Below, piece after piece: positions 41,759-51,542 of a DNA stretch of 64,000 nt. Made by a program: the position numbers and the translations under genes. Below the pieces are notes generated by a model. The model saw only the letters and a list, made by a program, of their open reading frames with translations, made no database searches and was not told the DNA's origin. This DNA comes from Fibrella rubiginis (GTDB lineage Bacteria; Bacteroidota; Bacteroidia; Cytophagales; Spirosomataceae). Each line of letters begins with the position of its first letter. The first letter of the stretch is position 1. The stretch is from assembly GCF_017353185.1 (NCBI RefSeq), contig NZ_JAFMYV010000012.1:62001-126000 (forward strand), read 5' to 3'.

Positions 41759-44700
41759 ATGTCTGATCAAGTCGACCAACCCAGCGACCCGTTTTCTGCT
41801 ACGCAGGCGGGCCTGTATCATCCCGAATTTGAACACGATAACTGTGGCATTGGCTTTGTTGCCCACATCAAGGGCCGTAAGTCGCACACCATCGTGGCCA
41901 ATGCGCTGTCGATGCTGCGGCGGATGGAACACCGGGGTGCGGTAGGTGCCGAAGGCAATTCGGGCGACGGAGCCGGTCTGCTGATTCAGTTACCACACGA
42001 ATTCTTCGTGGACGAATGCCGCAAACTGGGTGTTCACCTGCCCGCCGCCGGTCAGTATGGCGTGGGCATGGTCTATTTCCCGAAAGATGTGTGGCTGCGC
42101 GAAGAGTGCCGCGCCGTGCTGAACCGGAAAATGAAGAAGCTGGGCCTCGAACTGCTCTGCTACCGTGTGGTACCGGTCAACAACAGCGACCTGGGCGAGA
42201 CCTCACGCTCGGCAGAGCCACAGATGGAGCAACTCTTCGTCCGGCGTCCCGCAACGGTGTTAACCACCGACGATTTCGAGCGAAAACTATACATTCTGCG
42301 CAACGTCAGCACCCGCATGGTCAACGAGACTGTGGCGGGCGTGGAGAACTTTTATTTCTCGTCGCTGTCGTGCCGTACCATCACCTACAAGGGCCAACTG
42401 ACTACCGAACAACTCGAGCCATATTTCCCTGACCTGGAAAACGACGCTGTTGTATCGGCCCTGGGCGTGGTGCATTCGCGGTTCTCGACAAATACGTTTC
42501 CCTCGTGGAAACTGGCACAGCCATTCCGCTACATTGCCCATAATGGTGAAATCAACACCGTGAAAGGCAACGTAAACTGGATGAAGGCTGCCGAAGCACT
42601 GCTGGAGTCGAGTCAGTTTACCCGCGAAGAGATGGACATGCTCCTGCCCATCTGCGACCATAGTCAGTCTGATTCGGCCAACCTTGACAATGCCATTGAG
42701 TTGCTGGTGATGAGCGGCCGGTCGTTGCCGCACGTGATGATGATGCTCATTCCCGAAGCCTGGGACGGCAACGCCGACATGGACCCTGAGCGTCACGCAT
42801 TCTACGAATACCACGCCGCCCTGATTGAACCCTGGGATGGCCCCGCCTCCATTTCGTTTACCGACGGCCGCATCGTGGGGGCCACCCTCGACCGTAACGG
42901 CCTGCGTCCTTCGCGTTTTTGGGTCACCAATGACGACGTGGTAATTATGGCTTCCGAAGCCGGGGTGATCGACGTGGACCAGGCCAACGTGGTGAGCAAA
43001 GGGCGGTTGCAGCCGGGCAAAATGTTTGTTGTCGACATGGAGCAGGGCCGCATCATCGCCGACGAAGAAATCAAGCATACCATCTGTTCAGCGCAGCCCT
43101 ATCAGCAGTGGCTGGATGAGAACAAGGTGAAGATTGCCGACCTCACCGCTCCCGCCCGAACCTACAGCCGTTACGACGAAAACACGCTCCTGAAACTGCA
43201 ACAGGCCTTTGGCTTCACCTCCGAAGACCTCCGCATGATACTGGCTCCGATGGTCGAGACCGGCAAAGAAGCCCTCGGCTCGATGGGTACCGACGTGCCA
43301 CTGGCTATCTTATCGGAGCAGAGTCAGCACCTGAGCCACTACTTCAAACAGCTTTTTGCCCAGGTCACCAACCCGCCTATCGACTCGATCCGGGAGCGGG
43401 CCATCATGTCGCTGATCTCATTCGTGGGAGCCACCAGCAACCTGCTGTCTGAGTCACCCGAACACTGCCGGCAGGTGGAACTGGATCAGCCGGTGTTGAC
43501 CATCCAGGAATTCGACAAGCTGCGGTTCATCGACCGCCGTAAGTTTCAGGCCAAGACCATCAACACCCTGTTTCTGGCCGACGGCAAGGGCGAATCGCTC
43601 GAACGGGCGCTGGATCGGGTATGCCGCTACGCCAAAGACGCCATTGAAGACGGCTACACCATCGTGATCCTCTCCGATCGCGCCATCGACTCCTGCCACG
43701 CGCCCATTCCGTCCTTGCTGGCTACGTCGGCGGTGCATCACTACCTGATCCGGGAAGGCCTGCGGGGTAAGGTGGGTATTCTGGTAGAGGCGGGCGACGT
43801 CTGGGAAACGCACCACGTAACTACGTTGATTGGTTACGGTGCCTCGGCGGTGAACCCCTACATGGCGTTTGAAACGATTGCCAGTTTAAAGGAGAAGAAC
43901 CAGCTACAGGTTGAGTATGACGTTGATAAGCTGAACAAGAACTACATCAAGGCGGTCAACGGCGAGTTGCTGAAGATTTTCTCGAAGATGGGCATCTCGA
44001 CCTTGCAGTCGTATCAGGGTTCCATGATTTTCGAGTGCCTTGGGCTTAACAAATCGGTGGTTGACCGCTATTTCACGGGCACAGTGTCACGCATTGGGGG
44101 CATGGGTCTTGCCGAAATTGCCCGCGAGGTGCTGGTGCGGCACCACACGGCCTTCCCGCCGGTGCCTTCGGTGGCGACGCGGCGGCTCGAAGTAGGTGGT
44201 ATCTACCAGTGGAAACAGCGCGGCGAACGGCATATTTTCAACCCCGACACCATCCACCTGCTGCAGCAGTCGACACAAAAAGGTGATTATAAACTGTTCA
44301 AAAAATACAGCCAACTCATTGACGATCAAACCAAAAATGCACTTACCCTGCGTGGCTTACTAACATTCAAGAAAGCCACACCGGTGCCTATCGAAGAGGT
44401 TGAACCAGTCGAGGCGATCTTTAAACGGTTTGCCACGGGAGCCATGTCGTTTGGGTCTATTTCGTGGGAGGCGCATACCACGCTGGCCATTGCCATGAAC
44501 CGCATTGGCGGCAAAAGCAACTCGGGCGAAGGCGGTGAGGACGAGCTTCGGTTCAGCCCGCTGCCCAACGGCGACAACATGAACTCGGCCATCAAGCAGG
44601 TGGCGTCGGGCCGGTTTGGGGTTACGAGCCACTACCTGAGCAACGCCCGCGAGTTGCAGATCAAAATGGCGCAGGGTGCCAAACCCGGCGAGGGTGGACA

Positions 44701-46360
44701 GCTGCCCGGCCACAAGGTCGACGACTGGATTGGCCGTACCCGCCACAGCACTCCCGGCGTGGGCCTGATTTCGCCCCCACCCCACCACGACATCTATTCT
44801 ATTGAGGATTTAGCGCAGCTTATTTTCGACCTGAAAAACGCCAACCGGGCCGCCCGCATCAGCGTGAAGCTGGTGTCGGAAGCAGGCGTGGGCACCATTG
44901 CGGCAGGTGTTGCCAAAGCCCACGCCGACCATATCCTGGTGTCGGGCCACGACGGTGGCACGGGTGCATCGCCGCTGTCGAGTATTCGTCACGCGGGTCT
45001 CCCCTGGGAACTGGGTCTGGCCGAAACACACCAGACGCTGGTGAAAAACAAGCTCCGGGGCCGCGTCACGGTGCAGGCCGACGGGCAGATTCGTACCGGG
45101 CGTGACATTGCCATTGCGGCCATGCTGGGGGCCGAAGAATTTGGCGTGGCCACCGCCGCGCTGGTGGCCGCTGGCTGTATTATGATGCGCAAATGCCACC
45201 TGAACACCTGCCCGGTGGGCGTAGCCACGCAAAACAAGGAACTCCGCGCTCTGTTTACCGGCAAGCCCGAACACGTGGTGAATATGTTTACGTTCATGGC
45301 GCAGGAACTCCGCGAGATCATGGCTGAACTGGGTTTCCGCACGGTGGCTGAGATGATTGGTCAGGCGCAGTTGCTCGACATGCGGTCCGATATTACCAAC
45401 TGGAAATACAAAACGCTGGACCTGTCGGCGCTGCTCTACCGCGAACCGGCTAACCTCGACGTGGCCCTGTACAAGCAGGAAGATCAGGATCACGGCATTG
45501 ACCATATCCTTGATCGTCAACTAATTGAGGTGGCCCAACCCGCGCTGCAACACGGAGAATCAGTCTACGCTGAATTTCCGGTGCAGAACATCAACCGGGC
45601 TATTGGCACCATGCTGTCGAACGAGATATCGAAAAACTACGGTGGTCCCGGCCTGCCGACGAATACGATTCACATCAAATTCCGGGGTACGGCGGGCCAA
45701 AGTTTCGGCGCGTTCAATACCGCCGGGGTGCGTCTCGAACTGGAGGGCGATGCCAACGACTACTTCGGAAAAGGCCTCTGCGGTGCTGAACTGATTGTTT
45801 ACCCCGATCGCACGGCTACGTTCAAGCCTGAAGAAAACAGCATTGTGGGCAATGTGTCATTCTACGGTGCCACCTCGGGCGAGGCTTACATCCGCGGCAT
45901 GGCGGGCGAACGCTTTGCCGTGCGTAACTCCGGCGCGAAAGTGGTAGTGGAAGGTGTGGGCGACCACGGCCTCGAATACATGACGGGTGGCGTGGCGGTG
46001 GTGCTGGGCAAAACCGGTCGCAACTTCGCGGCGGGTATGAGTGGTGGGGTGGCCTATGTGTATGACGTCGACGGCACCTTCCCAACCCATGTCAACCGCG
46101 AAATGGTGAGTCTGGAACCGCTGAACGAGGAAGACCAGACGATCCTGCGCGATTTTGTAGAAAAGCACTTTCAGCACACCACCAGCAACGTAGCCCTGGC
46201 CCTGATGCAGGACTGGGACGCGCAACTGAGCAAGTTTGTGAAGGTGCTCCCCGCCGATTTCAAGGCCGCCCTCGCCAGCCGGGGCATCTCCCTCGCCGAC
46301 CAGATCCGCGACAAAAGTGTTGTTTACCAAGACATTACGGTTGACGTGGTGCAGGGGTAG
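41759..46360 (+). CDS. gltB: Glutamate synthase large subunit
   Basis: 1533 residues, normal length for bacterial GltB. The N-terminal amidotransferase has the nucleophile Cys29 in HDNCGIGFVAH after a 28-residue propeptide that must be removed. A central domain follows, then the FMN-binding synthase domain (GAMSFGSISWEAHTTLAIAM, GEGGQLPGHKVD, LVSGHDGGTGASPLSSIRHA). The 3Fe-4S cysteines are in CIMMRKCHLNTCPVG. The GXGXG beta-helix domain closes the protein (GAELIVYPDRTATF...). With GltD it makes two glutamates from glutamine and 2-oxoglutarate. gltD follows after a 147-bp gap containing an inverted repeat. Confidence 0.98.
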   Translation: MSDQVDQPSDPFSATQAGLYHPEFEHDNCGIGFVAHIKGRKSHTIVANALSMLRRMEHRGAVGAEGNSGDGAGLLIQLPHEFFVDECRKLGVHLPAAGQYGVGMVYFPKDVWLREECRAVLNRKMKKLGLELLCYRVVPVNNSDLGETSRSAEPQMEQLFVRRPATVLTTDDFERKLYILRNVSTRMVNETVAGVENFYFSSLSCRTITYKGQLTTEQLEPYFPDLENDAVVSALGVVHSRFSTNTFPSWKLAQPFRYIAHNGEINTVKGNVNWMKAAEALLESSQFTREEMDMLLPICDHSQSDSANLDNAIELLVMSGRSLPHVMMMLIPEAWDGNADMDPERHAFYEYHAALIEPWDGPASISFTDGRIVGATLDRNGLRPSRFWVTNDDVVIMASEAGVIDVDQANVVSKGRLQPGKMFVVDMEQGRIIADEEIKHTICSAQPYQQWLDENKVKIADLTAPARTYSRYDENTLLKLQQAFGFTSEDLRMILAPMVETGKEALGSMGTDVPLAILSEQSQHLSHYFKQLFAQVTNPPIDSIRERAIMSLISFVGATSNLLSESPEHCRQVELDQPVLTIQEFDKLRFIDRRKFQAKTINTLFLADGKGESLERALDRVCRYAKDAIEDGYTIVILSDRAIDSCHAPIPSLLATSAVHHYLIREGLRGKVGILVEAGDVWETHHVTTLIGYGASAVNPYMAFETIASLKEKNQLQVEYDVDKLNKNYIKAVNGELLKIFSKMGISTLQSYQGSMIFECLGLNKSVVDRYFTGTVSRIGGMGLAEIAREVLVRHHTAFPPVPSVATRRLEVGGIYQWKQRGERHIFNPDTIHLLQQSTQKGDYKLFKKYSQLIDDQTKNALTLRGLLTFKKATPVPIEEVEPVEAIFKRFATGAMSFGSISWEAHTTLAIAMNRIGGKSNSGEGGEDELRFSPLPNGDNMNSAIKQVASGRFGVTSHYLSNARELQIKMAQGAKPGEGGQLPGHKVDDWIGRTRHSTPGVGLISPPPHHDIYSIEDLAQLIFDLKNANRAARISVKLVSEAGVGTIAAGVAKAHADHILVSGHDGGTGASPLSSIRHAGLPWELGLAETHQTLVKNKLRGRVTVQADGQIRTGRDIAIAAMLGAEEFGVATAALVAAGCIMMRKCHLNTCPVGVATQNKELRALFTGKPEHVVNMFTFMAQELREIMAELGFRTVAEMIGQAQLLDMRSDITNWKYKTLDLSALLYREPANLDVALYKQEDQDHGIDHILDRQLIEVAQPALQHGESVYAEFPVQNINRAIGTMLSNEISKNYGGPGLPTNTIHIKFRGTAGQSFGAFNTAGVRLELEGDANDYFGKGLCGAELIVYPDRTATFKPEENSIVGNVSFYGATSGEAYIRGMAGERFAVRNSGAKVVVEGVGDHGLEYMTGGVAVVLGKTGRNFAAGMSGGVAYVYDVDGTFPTHVNREMVSLEPLNEEDQTILRDFVEKHFQHTTSNVALALMQDWDAQLSKFVKVLPADFKAALASRGISLADQIRDKSVVYQDITVDVVQG

Positions 46361-46371
46361 TTATAAAATAA

Positions 46372-46465
46372 TTTTAGACAGGATTTGCAGGATGAACAGG
46401 ATTGATTGATTTGATTGAATTTAAAGATCCTGTTCATCCTGCAAATCCTGAAATCCTGTCTAAAA
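46372..46465. repeat. Inverted repeat between gltB and gltD (GACAGGATT family)
   Basis: Outer TTTTAGACAGGATTT/AAATCCTGTCTAAAA and inner GCAGGATGAACAGGAT/ATCCTGTTCATCCTGC match exactly. The right arm has one additional 9-bp word (CTGAAATCC). Same vocabulary as the repeats at 18973 and 58578. It sits inside what should be one operon, so it is not a simple full terminator. Confidence 0.85.
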
Positions 46466-46507
46466 CCTTTTTTGATTCACTCATTAACTCTTTCGCTCTT
46501 TCACCAA

Positions 46508-47998
46508 ATGGGCAAACCTACCGGATTTTTGGAATTTACCCGCGAACTGCCAAAGAAGCGCGACGCTGCCGAGCGGGTACACGACTACAAAGAAATTGAG
46601 CAGCCGTATTCTGAGGAGATCACCCAGAAACAGGCCGCCCGCTGTATGGACTGTGGTACGCCATTCTGCCATAGTGGCTGTCCGCTGGGTAACATCATCC
46701 CGGAGTTTAACGACGCCGTGTATGAGCAGAACTGGCAGTATGCCTGGGAGATCCTGTCGTCGACAAACAACTTTCCGGAGTTTACGGGGCGTATCTGCCC
46801 GGCTCCCTGCGAGTCGGCCTGCGTGTTGGGCATCAACAAGCCGCCCGTGGCGATTGAGTTTATCGAAAAATCGATTGCCGAAGTAGCTTTCGCCAATGGC
46901 TACGTGACGCCACAACCGCCCGTGAAACGCACCGGCAAAACCGTAGCCGTGGTAGGCTCCGGCCCCGCGGGCATGGCCGCCGCGACGCAGTTGAACAAGG
47001 CAGGCCACAGCGTGACGCTCTTTGAACGGGCCGATCAGATTGGTGGGCTGCTGCGCTACGGTATCCCCGATTTCAAGCTCGAAAAATGGACTATCGACCG
47101 TCGGCTGGCCGTGATGGAAGCCGAGGGCATTGTTTTCCGTACGGGGGTGAACGTAGGCGTCGACATCAAAGCCAAAGAACTGCTGGCCGATTTCGACCTC
47201 GTCATGCTTACGGGTGGGGCCACCGTTCCGCGCGATCTGCCTATTCCGGGGCGTGACCTCAAGGGTATTTACCCGGCGATGGAATTCCTGAGTCAGCAAA
47301 ACAAACGCAACGCCAACCGACCCGTTACCGTCGACCACCGGGGCGTGGCCTATGCCAACGGCGACCTACTGGCAACGGGTAAACATGTGGTGGTAATTGG
47401 CGGCGGCGATACGGGTTCCGACTGCGTGGGCACCTCGAACCGGCACGGCGCTGCAAGCGTGACGCAGATTGAACTACTGCCAATGCCCCCCGTGGAACGC
47501 GCCGCCAGCACGCCCTGGCCGCATTGGCCCATGATGCTCCGCACCAGCACCAGCCACGAAGAAGGTTGCGACCGCCACTGGAGCATCAACACGAAAGCAT
47601 TCATCGGCGATGAGAACGGCCATCTGAAAGCCCTGCGGCTGGTAGATCTGGAATGGAAAAGCGAAAACGGTCGGATGCAAATGGTCGAAATTCCCGGCAC
47701 TGAACGCGACGTTCCCTGCGAACTGGCTCTGCTGGCGGCGGGTTTCCTGCACCCACAACACGAAGGCCTGCTTACCGACCTCGACCTGGAGCGCGACGAG
47801 CGGGGCAACGTGAAAACGATGAACTACCAGACCGTAACCAATCCCAACGTCTTTGCGGCGGGTGATATGCGTCGGGGACAGTCGCTGGTAGTGTGGGCTA
47901 TTTCGGAAGGCCGTGAAGCTGCCCGCGCCGCCGACGAATACCTCATGGGCGAATCGTTCCTGGAAGCCAAAGCCGTGTCGATGCTGACTATAGCCTAA
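46508..47998 (+). CDS. gltD: Glutamate synthase small subunit
   Basis: 496 residues from MGKPTGFLEF. Two 4Fe-4S cysteine sets are present (CMDCGTPFCHSGCPLGN and CPAPCESAC), then an FAD site (VAVVGSGPAGMAAATQL) and an NADPH-binding Rossmann fold (VVVIGGGDTGSDCVGTSNRH), and a final FAD contact (NPNVFAAGDMRRGQSLVVWA). It passes electrons from NADPH to the FMN of GltB. The longer in-frame start at 46415 lies within the inverted repeat and is rejected. It closes with the terminator at 48043-48075. Confidence 0.97.
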   Translation: MGKPTGFLEFTRELPKKRDAAERVHDYKEIEQPYSEEITQKQAARCMDCGTPFCHSGCPLGNIIPEFNDAVYEQNWQYAWEILSSTNNFPEFTGRICPAPCESACVLGINKPPVAIEFIEKSIAEVAFANGYVTPQPPVKRTGKTVAVVGSGPAGMAAATQLNKAGHSVTLFERADQIGGLLRYGIPDFKLEKWTIDRRLAVMEAEGIVFRTGVNVGVDIKAKELLADFDLVMLTGGATVPRDLPIPGRDLKGIYPAMEFLSQQNKRNANRPVTVDHRGVAYANGDLLATGKHVVVIGGGDTGSDCVGTSNRHGAASVTQIELLPMPPVERAASTPWPHWPMMLRTSTSHEEGCDRHWSINTKAFIGDENGHLKALRLVDLEWKSENGRMQMVEIPGTERDVPCELALLAAGFLHPQHEGLLTDLDLERDERGNVKTMNYQTVTNPNVFAAGDMRRGQSLVVWAISEGREAARAADEYLMGESFLEAKAVSMLTIA

Positions 47999-48042
47999 GA
48001 CGAGTAAGGATACCGCCGTAAGCTAATAAACTACTTGTAACC

Positions 48043-48075
48043 AAGCCGCCCGTCTTCTGACTGGCGGCTTTTTTT
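48043..48075 (+). terminator. Rho-independent terminator after gltD
   Basis: AAGCCGCCCGTC, short loop, GACTGGCGGCTT, then a T-run. One mismatch in the stem. Located 45 bp after the gltD stop and 15 bp before the next start. Confidence 0.8.
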
Positions 48076-48089
48076 AGTAGTATTGGTTA

Positions 48090-48914
48090 ATGACACGGCG
48101 CTGCCTCTTTATTACAGCCATTGGGCTTTTTCCCCTGTTTTGGTCTTGCCAATCCGATGCTCCTACCCAGCAAATGACGGCCGACTGGCTGACTCCCCGT
48201 TATTCAGCCAGTACGTATCTGGTGACGGCAGTTGAGCCACTGCCCTACGTCGTCTCCTTAACGCAGCCGGAGCAACAACAGGCCGATTCGGTTATCGGGG
48301 CTATGGAGTTTAGTTTGTTTGCGTTTTCGCCAGACGGCACCTGTGACCTGATTCAGCGCAACAGGCTGTTAAAAAGCCGCTACAGCCTTCAGGAAAAGCA
48401 ATTAATCACGCCCAGGCTATCATACCAGAACGTGCGGCAAACGGGAACCGGCTTCACCATGACCATTCCCGTTTCGGTCGATTCCGGAAGCATCGGACTG
48501 CGGTGCGCCTTGCATAAGATTGAATTCGGCCATGACAAGCAACGGCTGCTGGCGCTGGCAGAGGCGGTGTTTAGCCATCCTTCAGGCCCTGAAACAGACG
48601 ATCAGATTCGGGTTCGGGTAAAGAACTGCCTGGCTTTTTATGCCCTTTATTTCAAGGCTATTTATGCCAATCAGCTCAACCGGTTCAAGCCGGCCGCTGT
48701 GGGCATGCCTATCCGCTTTTACAACGGTGCCCTGCGACTGGCCAATTTCGAAGAAAACAGGCCCTGGAAAGGCTTGTACGCCAACGAGGAGAATGCCAAA
48801 AAGGCGCATCGATGCTTCAGGAAGGCCATCAAATCAATACGCTATTACCCGGAAAAAGGTCATCTCATCCTCGAATACGCCGTTATTTTCAAGCAAATGA
48901 GCGATTTCCTGTAA
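48090..48914 (+). CDS. Putative lipoprotein, unknown function
   Basis: 274 residues. The N-terminus MTRRCLFITAIGLFPLFWSCQSD has a hydrophobic core and a Cys at position 20 in a lipobox-like context (FWSC, somewhat atypical). The mature part has a beta-type first half (DSVIGAMEFSLFAFSPDG ... TGFTMTIPVSVDSGSIGLRC) and a helical second half with a tetratricopeptide-like closing stretch (YANEENAKKAHRCFRKAIKS). I recognise no family. It is alone on the plus strand between gltD and the MFS gene. The 282-bp region downstream (48915-49196) contains nothing I can support. Confidence 0.7.
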   Translation: MTRRCLFITAIGLFPLFWSCQSDAPTQQMTADWLTPRYSASTYLVTAVEPLPYVVSLTQPEQQQADSVIGAMEFSLFAFSPDGTCDLIQRNRLLKSRYSLQEKQLITPRLSYQNVRQTGTGFTMTIPVSVDSGSIGLRCALHKIEFGHDKQRLLALAEAVFSHPSGPETDDQIRVRVKNCLAFYALYFKAIYANQLNRFKPAAVGMPIRFYNGALRLANFEENRPWKGLYANEENAKKAHRCFRKAIKSIRYYPEKGHLILEYAVIFKQMSDFL

Positions 48915-49196
48915 CTCAACCTTTCAACCCCATGCATGATTTATTACGCATTACCAGGTTTGAGCTATGGTAGCCGTTTATCCTGCTCGATGCCAATAAT
49001 CGCCTCATCTGCGGCAAGCAAATAACGCTCAATACGGCGGGACCGAACAACTGGTCCATAAGCAATCTGGCTCCCCCGCCCGGCCAACGCGGCTACCGTG
49101 GTTATTGAGCCGCCGGGTGCCTGGCCGGAGGCTAACCGGACAAATAATCGGAAACAACTGGTGCGGCGGGCGGGGTAAGCGCCTTACTTTGCTCCC

Positions 49197-50390
49197 TTGG
49201 AAACAACGACTGCCCCCGCCCACCGAGCCCTCAGCAATGGTCATCTGCTCATCATAGTCCTTGCGCAATTTGCCGGCACGTCGCTTTGGTTTGCGGGCAA
49301 CGCCGTACTACCTGATCTGGTCCGGACGCTGCCCGGCCTGACGGGCTGGATTACCTCGGCGGTGCAGGTTGGCTTTGTGTGCGGCACCTTGCTGTATGCC
49401 CTGCTGGCCATTCCCGACCGGTTCCCGGCTTCGCGTGTGTTTGTGGTCTCGGTGGCGCTGGCGGCGGTGGCCAACATAGCCTGGCTGCTGGGGCCGGTCA
49501 GGGCCGATAACATCCTGGCAAGCCGCTTTTTCACGGGCTTCTTTCTGGCGGGAGTGTATCCTGTAGGCATGAAAATCGCCGCCGACTGGTTCAGGCCGGT
49601 ATTGGGCCGGGCTATGGGATTTCTAGTGGGCGCATTAGTTGTTGGTACGGCATTTCCGCACCTTGTCCGTGGGCTAGGCGCTACTCTCCCCTACCGTACT
49701 ATACTGCTGTTCGTCAGTGCCTTATCCGTCATCGGTGGTTTGGTGTTGGCCCTTTTTATTCCGTCGAAACCCACTACTAAACAGCCCGGCGGGTTCCAGT
49801 TCACGCAGCTATCGGCGTTGTTCAGGCCATCAACTTATCGACCGGCCATGCTGGGTTATTTCGGGCACATGTGGGAATTGTACACCCTGTGGGCCTTTGC
49901 ACCGATGCTGATTTCGCTCTATGCCACGCAGCACCCGCTGGCCCGGATAAACGTGTCGATCTGGTCATTTGGCACTATTGCGGCAGGGGCAGTTGGGTGC
50001 GTAGCGGGCGGATTTTGGGCCTTGCAGAGCGGTAGCCGCCACGTAGCCCGTACGTTCTTGGCCATTTCAGGAGCCTGCATCGCCCTTGTTCCCTGGCTGT
50101 TATCTCTCCCTCCGCTTTTGTTTGGGTTGTTTCTCTTTATCTGGGGCCTGACCGCAGCGGGCGACTCACCGCAGTTTTCAACGCTGGTGGCGAACGGGGC
50201 ACCGGTAGCCACCAAAGGCAGCGTTATCACGCTCGTGGTCAGCATCGGCTTCCTGATCACCGTGCTTTCCATTCAAACCATGGCGTGGTTGACAGCTCAC
50301 TATAGCCCGTCGGTCTGGTTATTTTACCTGCTCCTACCGGGACCGATGCTGGGTGTCTGGGCTGGTCGGAAAGACCACAGCAACGGGTAG
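49197..50390 (+). CDS. MFS transporter
   Basis: 397 residues with 12 predicted membrane helices and no soluble insert. Motif-like segments are FAGTSLWFAGNAVLPDLVRT in helix 1 and FFTGFFLAGVYPVGMKIAAD, where the family's GxxxxPxxxxxxAD(W)-type helix lies. It resembles the nitrate/cyanate or general NNP/NreB-like MFS subgroups only loosely; the substrate is open. The start is a TTG preceded by TTACTTTGCTCC, almost the same as the sequence before the nspC ATG (TAACTTTGCTCC), which supports both the start and a very short leader. Confidence 0.88.
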   Translation: METTTAPAHRALSNGHLLIIVLAQFAGTSLWFAGNAVLPDLVRTLPGLTGWITSAVQVGFVCGTLLYALLAIPDRFPASRVFVVSVALAAVANIAWLLGPVRADNILASRFFTGFFLAGVYPVGMKIAADWFRPVLGRAMGFLVGALVVGTAFPHLVRGLGATLPYRTILLFVSALSVIGGLVLALFIPSKPTTKQPGGFQFTQLSALFRPSTYRPAMLGYFGHMWELYTLWAFAPMLISLYATQHPLARINVSIWSFGTIAAGAVGCVAGGFWALQSGSRHVARTFLAISGACIALVPWLLSLPPLLFGLFLFIWGLTAAGDSPQFSTLVANGAPVATKGSVITLVVSIGFLITVLSIQTMAWLTAHYSPSVWLFYLLLPGPMLGVWAGRKDHSNG

Positions 50391-50551
50391 GCAGTCATGA
50401 AAAGTCAATTACCTCCCGTACATTTGACTTATTCTACTCGGCTAATATATCGCCCCACGGTTCCTGCTTCTCACCTGCGGAAGCACTGACGCACTGCGCC
50501 TTGGAACCTATTTGAAGATCGATTCCGGTCTTTGACTTCTATTTATTTTTT

Positions 50552-50778
50552 GCTGTCTTGCTGGAGGTGGAGGTGGCTAGGGGCTAATGTGGCTGACACG
50601 CTCTAGGTTGCTGCCGCCTGGCCCTTCGACAAGCTCAGGGTGACAGGAAACTAGAATCAGCTCCTCGAATTGTTTCAAATGGGCTGTCACCCTGAGCTTG
50701 TCGAAGGGCCAGGCGGCAGCAACCTAGAGCACATAGCCACACTAGCCCCTGGCCACCTCCAGCACCAGCAAGACATGG
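50552..50778. repeat. Very long inverted repeat (47-bp perfect core, ~95-bp arms)
   Basis: Core arms 50600-50646 and 50684-50730 are exact and contain GCCCTTCGACAAGCTCAGGG, a word dispersed in many bacterial genomes. The outer ~48 bp on each side match with several differences (TGGAGGTGGCTAGGGGCTAA against the complement of the CTAGCCCC...CCACCTCC side). It fills most of the 428-bp gap between the MFS gene and the next NmrA-like gene; the remaining 160 bp show nothing else. Confidence 0.88.
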
Positions 50779-50786
50779 AATCCATA

Positions 50787-50803
50787 ATTAACCAATCGTT
50801 AAT
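50787..50803. promoter_or_regulatory. Possible operator upstream of third NmrA-like gene
   Basis: ATTAAC-CAATC-GTTAAT: 6-bp perfect arms with a 5-bp centre, 16 bp before the start at 50819. It is different from the TTTGTA-type palindrome of the other two NmrA-like genes. Confidence 0.4.
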
Positions 50804-50818
50804 CAACCCATTACGTTA

Positions 50819-51463
50819 ATGTCAATCTCCATAAAACCAACTGTCGCCGTATTGGGCGGGGCGGGCAAGGCTGGTCGTCCGCTGATCGAAGAAGCGTTGC
50901 GGCAGGGATATACCGTCCGGGCGTTGCTGCGTCACCCCAGCCAGTTTGAGCTTAGTCACAACCGACTCACCATCATTACCGGCGATGCACGGGACCCCCT
51001 GGCTATAAGACACGTAGTAAAAGGCAGTGCTGCTCTGGTCAGCACGCTGGGCAACCCCAGGGGCGAGAACACGCCTATACTGAGTCAGGTAACTGAGCAA
51101 CTACTACCTGCGCTGAAAGCAGAAGGCATCAGTCGATACATAACCCTGACTAGTCTGTATGCGACGGAAGGAGAGCAAGCCGATGAAAAAACCCGGCTGT
51201 CGGCGGCGTTTATGCAGCAGCATTTTCCGGCTTTCATGGCCGACCGTGTTCGTGAATACCAACTGCTGCAAAACAGTGATCTGGACTGGACGTACGTGCG
51301 TATTCCCTACCTCGTGCAGTCTCCCGTGGTGGGTACCGTTCAAACACAGCTGGGGTATATGCCCGGAAGCCAGTTAGCGGTGGCCGACCTGGCAACATTT
51401 CTGCTAAAACAACTTGACAGTGAAGCGTTTATCAGGAAATCGCCCTTTGTAGCGAATACGTAA
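50819..51463 (+). CDS. NmrA-like NAD(P)-binding protein
   Basis: 214 residues starting MSISIKPTVAVLGGAGKAGR with the GxxGxxG motif, then VRALLRHPSQFE, LTIITGDARDPLAIRHVVKG, ISRYITLTSLYATEG and LDWTYVRIPYLVQSP. It is the third atypical SDR/NmrA-type reductase in the window, clearly related in plan to 40670-41320 (both near 215 residues). Ends 5 bp before a perfect palindrome that separates it from the convergent SDR gene. Confidence 0.86.
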   Translation: MSISIKPTVAVLGGAGKAGRPLIEEALRQGYTVRALLRHPSQFELSHNRLTIITGDARDPLAIRHVVKGSAALVSTLGNPRGENTPILSQVTEQLLPALKAEGISRYITLTSLYATEGEQADEKTRLSAAFMQQHFPAFMADRVREYQLLQNSDLDWTYVRIPYLVQSPVVGTVQTQLGYMPGSQLAVADLATFLLKQLDSEAFIRKSPFVANT

Positions 51464-51468
51464 AAAAA

Positions 51469-51524
51469 GAAGTTGTCCGTACAGGGCTACGTCTGCGCAG
51501 ACGTAGCCCTGTACGGACAACTTC
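51469..51524. repeat. Perfect 56-bp palindrome with no loop
   Basis: 28-bp arms meet directly at CTGC|GCAG; the outer part is GAAGTTGTCCGTACAGGGCT. It lies between two convergent genes, 5 bp after one stop codon. As RNA it would fold into one long hairpin and can serve as a bidirectional terminator (A-run on the left). Confidence 0.9.
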
Positions 51525-51542
51525 ATGGCTAACAACGTGTTC

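Noticed and set aside
42287-43078. Long minus-strand frames opposite gltB
   Set aside because: Antisense shadows caused by GC-rich codon use; no recognisable domains.
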